Part shown: positions 61,544 to 64,000 of the stretch, one piece after another
Numbering within the stretch: position 1 is the stretch's first letter
How the letters are laid out: every line of letters begins with the position of its first letter
NCBI GenBank assembly: GCA_041441915.1
Contig: JASDRS010000013.1
Coordinates: 7,097-71,096, forward strand
Direction: 5' to 3'
Length of the DNA stretch: 64,000 bases
DNA from: UBA10365 sp041441915
GTDB lineage: Bacteria > Pseudomonadota > Alphaproteobacteria > Rhodobacterales > Rhodobacteraceae
Program-made: the position numbers and the translations under genes
Notes under the pieces: model-generated
Told to the model about the DNA's origin: nothing
Database searches by the model: none
Seen by the model: the letters and a program-made list of their open reading frames with translations, nothing else

Positions 61544-63706
61544 ATGGCAATCTCAGTCAATACGAATGTTGGCGCTTTGAACGCACTGGCGTCAGCGACC
61601 TCCACAAGTCAAGCTTTGGAAAAATCGATGGAGCGTTTGGCTTCAGGTAAACGCATTAACTCAGCGTCAGATGATGCTGCTGGTTTGGCAATTGCAAGCC
61701 GATTAACCTCGGAACTCAAAGGCACCAATCAAGCAATTCGTAACGCAGGCGACGCACAATCATTAATCGATACTGCTGAAGGTGCTCACGGAGAAATTTC
61801 GAATATGCTTCAGCGGATGCGTGAGTTGGCGGTACAGGCGGCCAATGACACGAACTCAACTAGTGACCGGGCCTCCATTCAGAGCGAAATTGATGCCTTG
61901 GTTACTGAAATTGACAGAATTGCCCAAACATCTTCTTGGGGAACTGAAAAGCTACTAAATGGAACTGCTGGTTCAACTTTAGCAACTTCAACTTCTGATA
62001 AATCTTCATTTAATTTTCAGGTAGGTTCTAGCGGCGCCGGAGCTAATGTTATTACCACTGAGATCAGCGCTATGACTTCTGCGGCACTCGGCCTAACAGG
62101 AGCCTCAGTCGCCGCAAATGCACTAGATACTACGGGGCCTGGTCGCATGACTATTGACGGGGGTAAAATATCAATTGAAGGTACACTGGTGAGTGGTGAC
62201 GTATTTAACGTAGATGTCAATGATGTCCTAGTCTCGATGACATACAGCACTACAGATGAATATAGCAATGATCTTGCCGGTGCGGCCGCTCAGATGAAAG
62301 ATGTGATTGACGCTTTGTCTGGGACCGCAGGAACCAACCTATCTAATATGGTAACTGTTGATAATAAGGACGGCTCTCTTACGCTTTCGGAATCAGTCAA
62401 ACCAGAAATTAGTTTGGTTAAAAAGTCACTGACTGCCTCAACGGTGGCTTATGATGCTACAGCGAGTACACTCACGATTGGTGGCACCTTCACTGCTGGC
62501 GATATTGTCACGGCAAGCATTAATGGCACCGTCACTAGCTATACGAATGCGGTCACCGACGGTTTTGCCCTTGCCACCCCCGCAGGTGCGGCTTCAGGTT
62601 TAGCTAGAGCAATCCGTGATAGTATCGCGCTAGACAACATTATAGTTAGTGACGATTCCAACGGCACATTGACTATAACGCAGACAACTGCACCAGTAAT
62701 TGAGTCTGCTCAGGTAGCTTTAGCCGCTGTCCAAGAGTCCGTGGTTGCCTATGATGACGTTAGCGTGATTTCTATAACTGGTAGTTTTGTTGCAGATAAA
62801 ACCTTTTCCATGAAAGTTTATGGGCAGGAGGTTTCTATTGATACCTCAACCTCAGACTCCTTTGCGGACACAAAAGCAGGCGTAGCATCCCAGCTGGCGA
62901 CAGCTATAAACAACGCGGGTGTTCATGGCATTACTGCTGTAAAGGGTACTGGTGATACAGTGGATCTTGTGTCTAAGGTGGAGGCTAAAGATGGTGTAAC
63001 ACTTAGTTCTACTTCCACTAATAACTATATTTTCACCACTACTGGCTTTAATGCGGCGGCTACAATTAATATCAGTGGCGACCAAACAGTAGTTGCTGCC
63101 GCTGGTGCTTATGATACAGGTGACGCATATAGTTTTAATGTTGGAGGGAAAGACTTTACCCTAACCGTTGGTGCGGATGGGTATGAGGATGACATAGACG
63201 GTATAACCGCTCAAATGGTAGACATGCTTAAGGCTGGATTAGGTGCACATTACGCCGTTGCTGAATCCAAGGGCACCGCTGCGGGCGTAAGCGTAACCCG
63301 AGCTTTGACTGGGGTAACAGGCGGTGGCACCAACTCTACTGTTGTCACAGATACTCTGGTCAGAGATAAGGTCGCAACTACTACCAACTCTTCTACAACT
63401 GACCTTTCGGTTACAAGTACGGCTAACTCAACTGCTACAATAGCAAAATTAGATGCCGCACTCCTGACCGTTAATAGTCAGCGATCAGACCTAGGTGCTG
63501 TCTCCAATCGTTTAGACAGCACGATCTCAAACTTGACTAATGTAGCCACAAACGTTGCGTCAAGTCGCGGTCGAATTGAAGATGCAGATTTTGCATCTGA
63601 AAGCACAAACCTGGCCAAACAGCAAATCCTAAGTCAGGCTGCTACTGCGATGCTTGCACAGGCCAATGCTGCCAAACAAGGTGTATTGCAACTATTGCAA
63701 GGATAA
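61544..63706 (+). CDS. fliC: Flagellin with a large four-module surface region
   Basis: Filament subunit, 720 residues, far longer than the 270-500 common in alphaproteobacteria. ATG 61544 follows AGGAGA. Conserved D0/D1 N-terminus (about 1-140: MAISVNTNVGALNAL, LASGKRINSASDDAAGLAIASRL, MLQRMRELAVQAAND) and C-terminus (about 635-720: SRGRIEDADFASESTNLAKQQILSQAATAMLAQAN). Between, about 201-600 consists of roughly four degenerate modules of ~100 residues, each opening with a T-x-x-I-x-G-x-F-x-x-GD-x-F like strand pair. A forward intrinsic terminator follows. No flaF/flbT-type genes are visible. Confidence 0.94.
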   Translation: MAISVNTNVGALNALASATSTSQALEKSMERLASGKRINSASDDAAGLAIASRLTSELKGTNQAIRNAGDAQSLIDTAEGAHGEISNMLQRMRELAVQAANDTNSTSDRASIQSEIDALVTEIDRIAQTSSWGTEKLLNGTAGSTLATSTSDKSSFNFQVGSSGAGANVITTEISAMTSAALGLTGASVAANALDTTGPGRMTIDGGKISIEGTLVSGDVFNVDVNDVLVSMTYSTTDEYSNDLAGAAAQMKDVIDALSGTAGTNLSNMVTVDNKDGSLTLSESVKPEISLVKKSLTASTVAYDATASTLTIGGTFTAGDIVTASINGTVTSYTNAVTDGFALATPAGAASGLARAIRDSIALDNIIVSDDSNGTLTITQTTAPVIESAQVALAAVQESVVAYDDVSVISITGSFVADKTFSMKVYGQEVSIDTSTSDSFADTKAGVASQLATAINNAGVHGITAVKGTGDTVDLVSKVEAKDGVTLSSTSTNNYIFTTTGFNAAATINISGDQTVVAAAGAYDTGDAYSFNVGGKDFTLTVGADGYEDDIDGITAQMVDMLKAGLGAHYAVAESKGTAAGVSVTRALTGVTGGGTNSTVVTDTLVRDKVATTTNSSTTDLSVTSTANSTATIAKLDAALLTVNSQRSDLGAVSNRLDSTISNLTNVATNVASSRGRIEDADFASESTNLAKQQILSQAATAMLAQANAAKQGVLQLLQG

Positions 63707-63725
63707 GCGACATCGTCTAATAATT

Positions 63726-63754
63726 AAAAAGCCCCAGAAATTCTGGGGCTTTTT
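63726..63754 (+). terminator. Rho-independent terminator of fliC
   Basis: AAAAAGCCCCAGAA / TTCTGGGGCTTTTT: a GC-rich inverted repeat (14-bp including the A/T flanks) with a very tight loop and a T-run, 20 bp after the flagellin stop. The symmetry would also serve the other strand. Confidence 0.9.
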
Positions 63755-63756
63755 GC

Positions 63757-64000
63757 TTTAGTATGAAACTAGCGCCGCAGTAGGTAAAATTTTCAAAAGA
63801 CAAATTATGAAAAATGTCATTTATGCGCGTTCGAATGTAGCTCCTGTACAAACTGCGAAGACAGCCCCACAATAGGTTATATCAGCGCCTTGAAGACTTA
63901 CCCAGCAATGAGACCTAATCCATATAAGCATGTGCATGCTTTCAGCTTAAGCCTTATGTCGTGACCTTAGATTTTTCTGCTGAGATGTGCTCAGGTTCCT
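63757..64000. other. Window end after flagellin
   Basis: No gene recognised. A 22-codon forward frame at 63807-63875 (begins MKNVIYARSNVAPVQ, ends at TAG) may be chance or the broken start of a gene beyond; it has no clear ribosome site. Confidence 0.4.

Noticed and set aside
63825..63845. TTCGAAT as a tRNA T-loop
   Set aside because: No acceptor, D-arm or anticodon stem can be built around it.

Overview
The window looks like a chromosomal segment of a marine alphaproteobacterium of the Rhodobacterales (Roseobacter-like). The evidence is the leuA-mreB-mreC-mreD-mrdA-rodA-ghrA order, the glnK-amtB pair, the mce-DUF1467 pair, a photolyase remnant of the prokaryotic (6-4)/CryB type beside a small SDR, and MreB, GhrA and PrpE sequences of that lineage. 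Base composition looks intermediate (judged by eye, not computed). No rRNA, convincing tRNA, CRISPR array, insertion sequence or phage gene was seen.

Layout. 1-9.6 kb: 5' part of a class A penicillin-binding protein; glnK broken by a nonsense codon, then intact amtB; an aruH/aruI-like arginine transaminase pair; a dead cation-efflux gene; an SH3-like secreted protein; a dead D-2-hydroxyacid dehydrogenase; ghrA. 9.6-17 kb: the cell-shape cluster (rodA, mrdA, mreD, mreC, mreB) downstream of leuA. 17-26 kb: SDR, dead photolyase, a secreted MORN-repeat protein, nadE, an AT-rich DMT transporter, gltX, a cytochrome b561 remnant. 26-38.6 kb: esterase, glyA, nadK, dead prpE, pabC/pabB, carB, a DEAD-box helicase, tdk. 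38.6-46.2 kb: dead DMT transporter, a membrane protein resembling a catalytically dead M48 peptidase, a SPOR protein, and the nucleoside salvage genes upp, deoB, deoA, cdd, then a dead cupin gene. 46.4-54.1 kb: maeB, aspS, a dead GNAT acetyltransferase, mce, DUF1467, nitroreductase, HDAC-family deacetylase. 54.7-63.7 kb: a flagellar block with a sigma-54 activator, fliD, pomB/motB, pomA/motA, a secreted DUF1566 protein and a 720-residue flagellin.

Two themes stand out. First, at least nine recognisable genes are broken (glnK, CDF transporter, 2-hydroxyacid dehydrogenase, photolyase, cytochrome b561, prpE, DMT transporter, cupin, GNAT). Most carry several independent lesions, which suggests ongoing gene loss in accessory metabolism, transport and repair, while housekeeping genes are intact. 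Second, the flagellar block is of the polar, sodium-motor, sigma-54-regulated type best known from Gammaproteobacteria. Its flagellin carries about four tandem ~100-residue modules in the surface region, and FliD has similar-looking inserts. Pyrimidine nucleosides can be recycled (cdd, deoA, deoB, upp, tdk) alongside de novo synthesis (carB).
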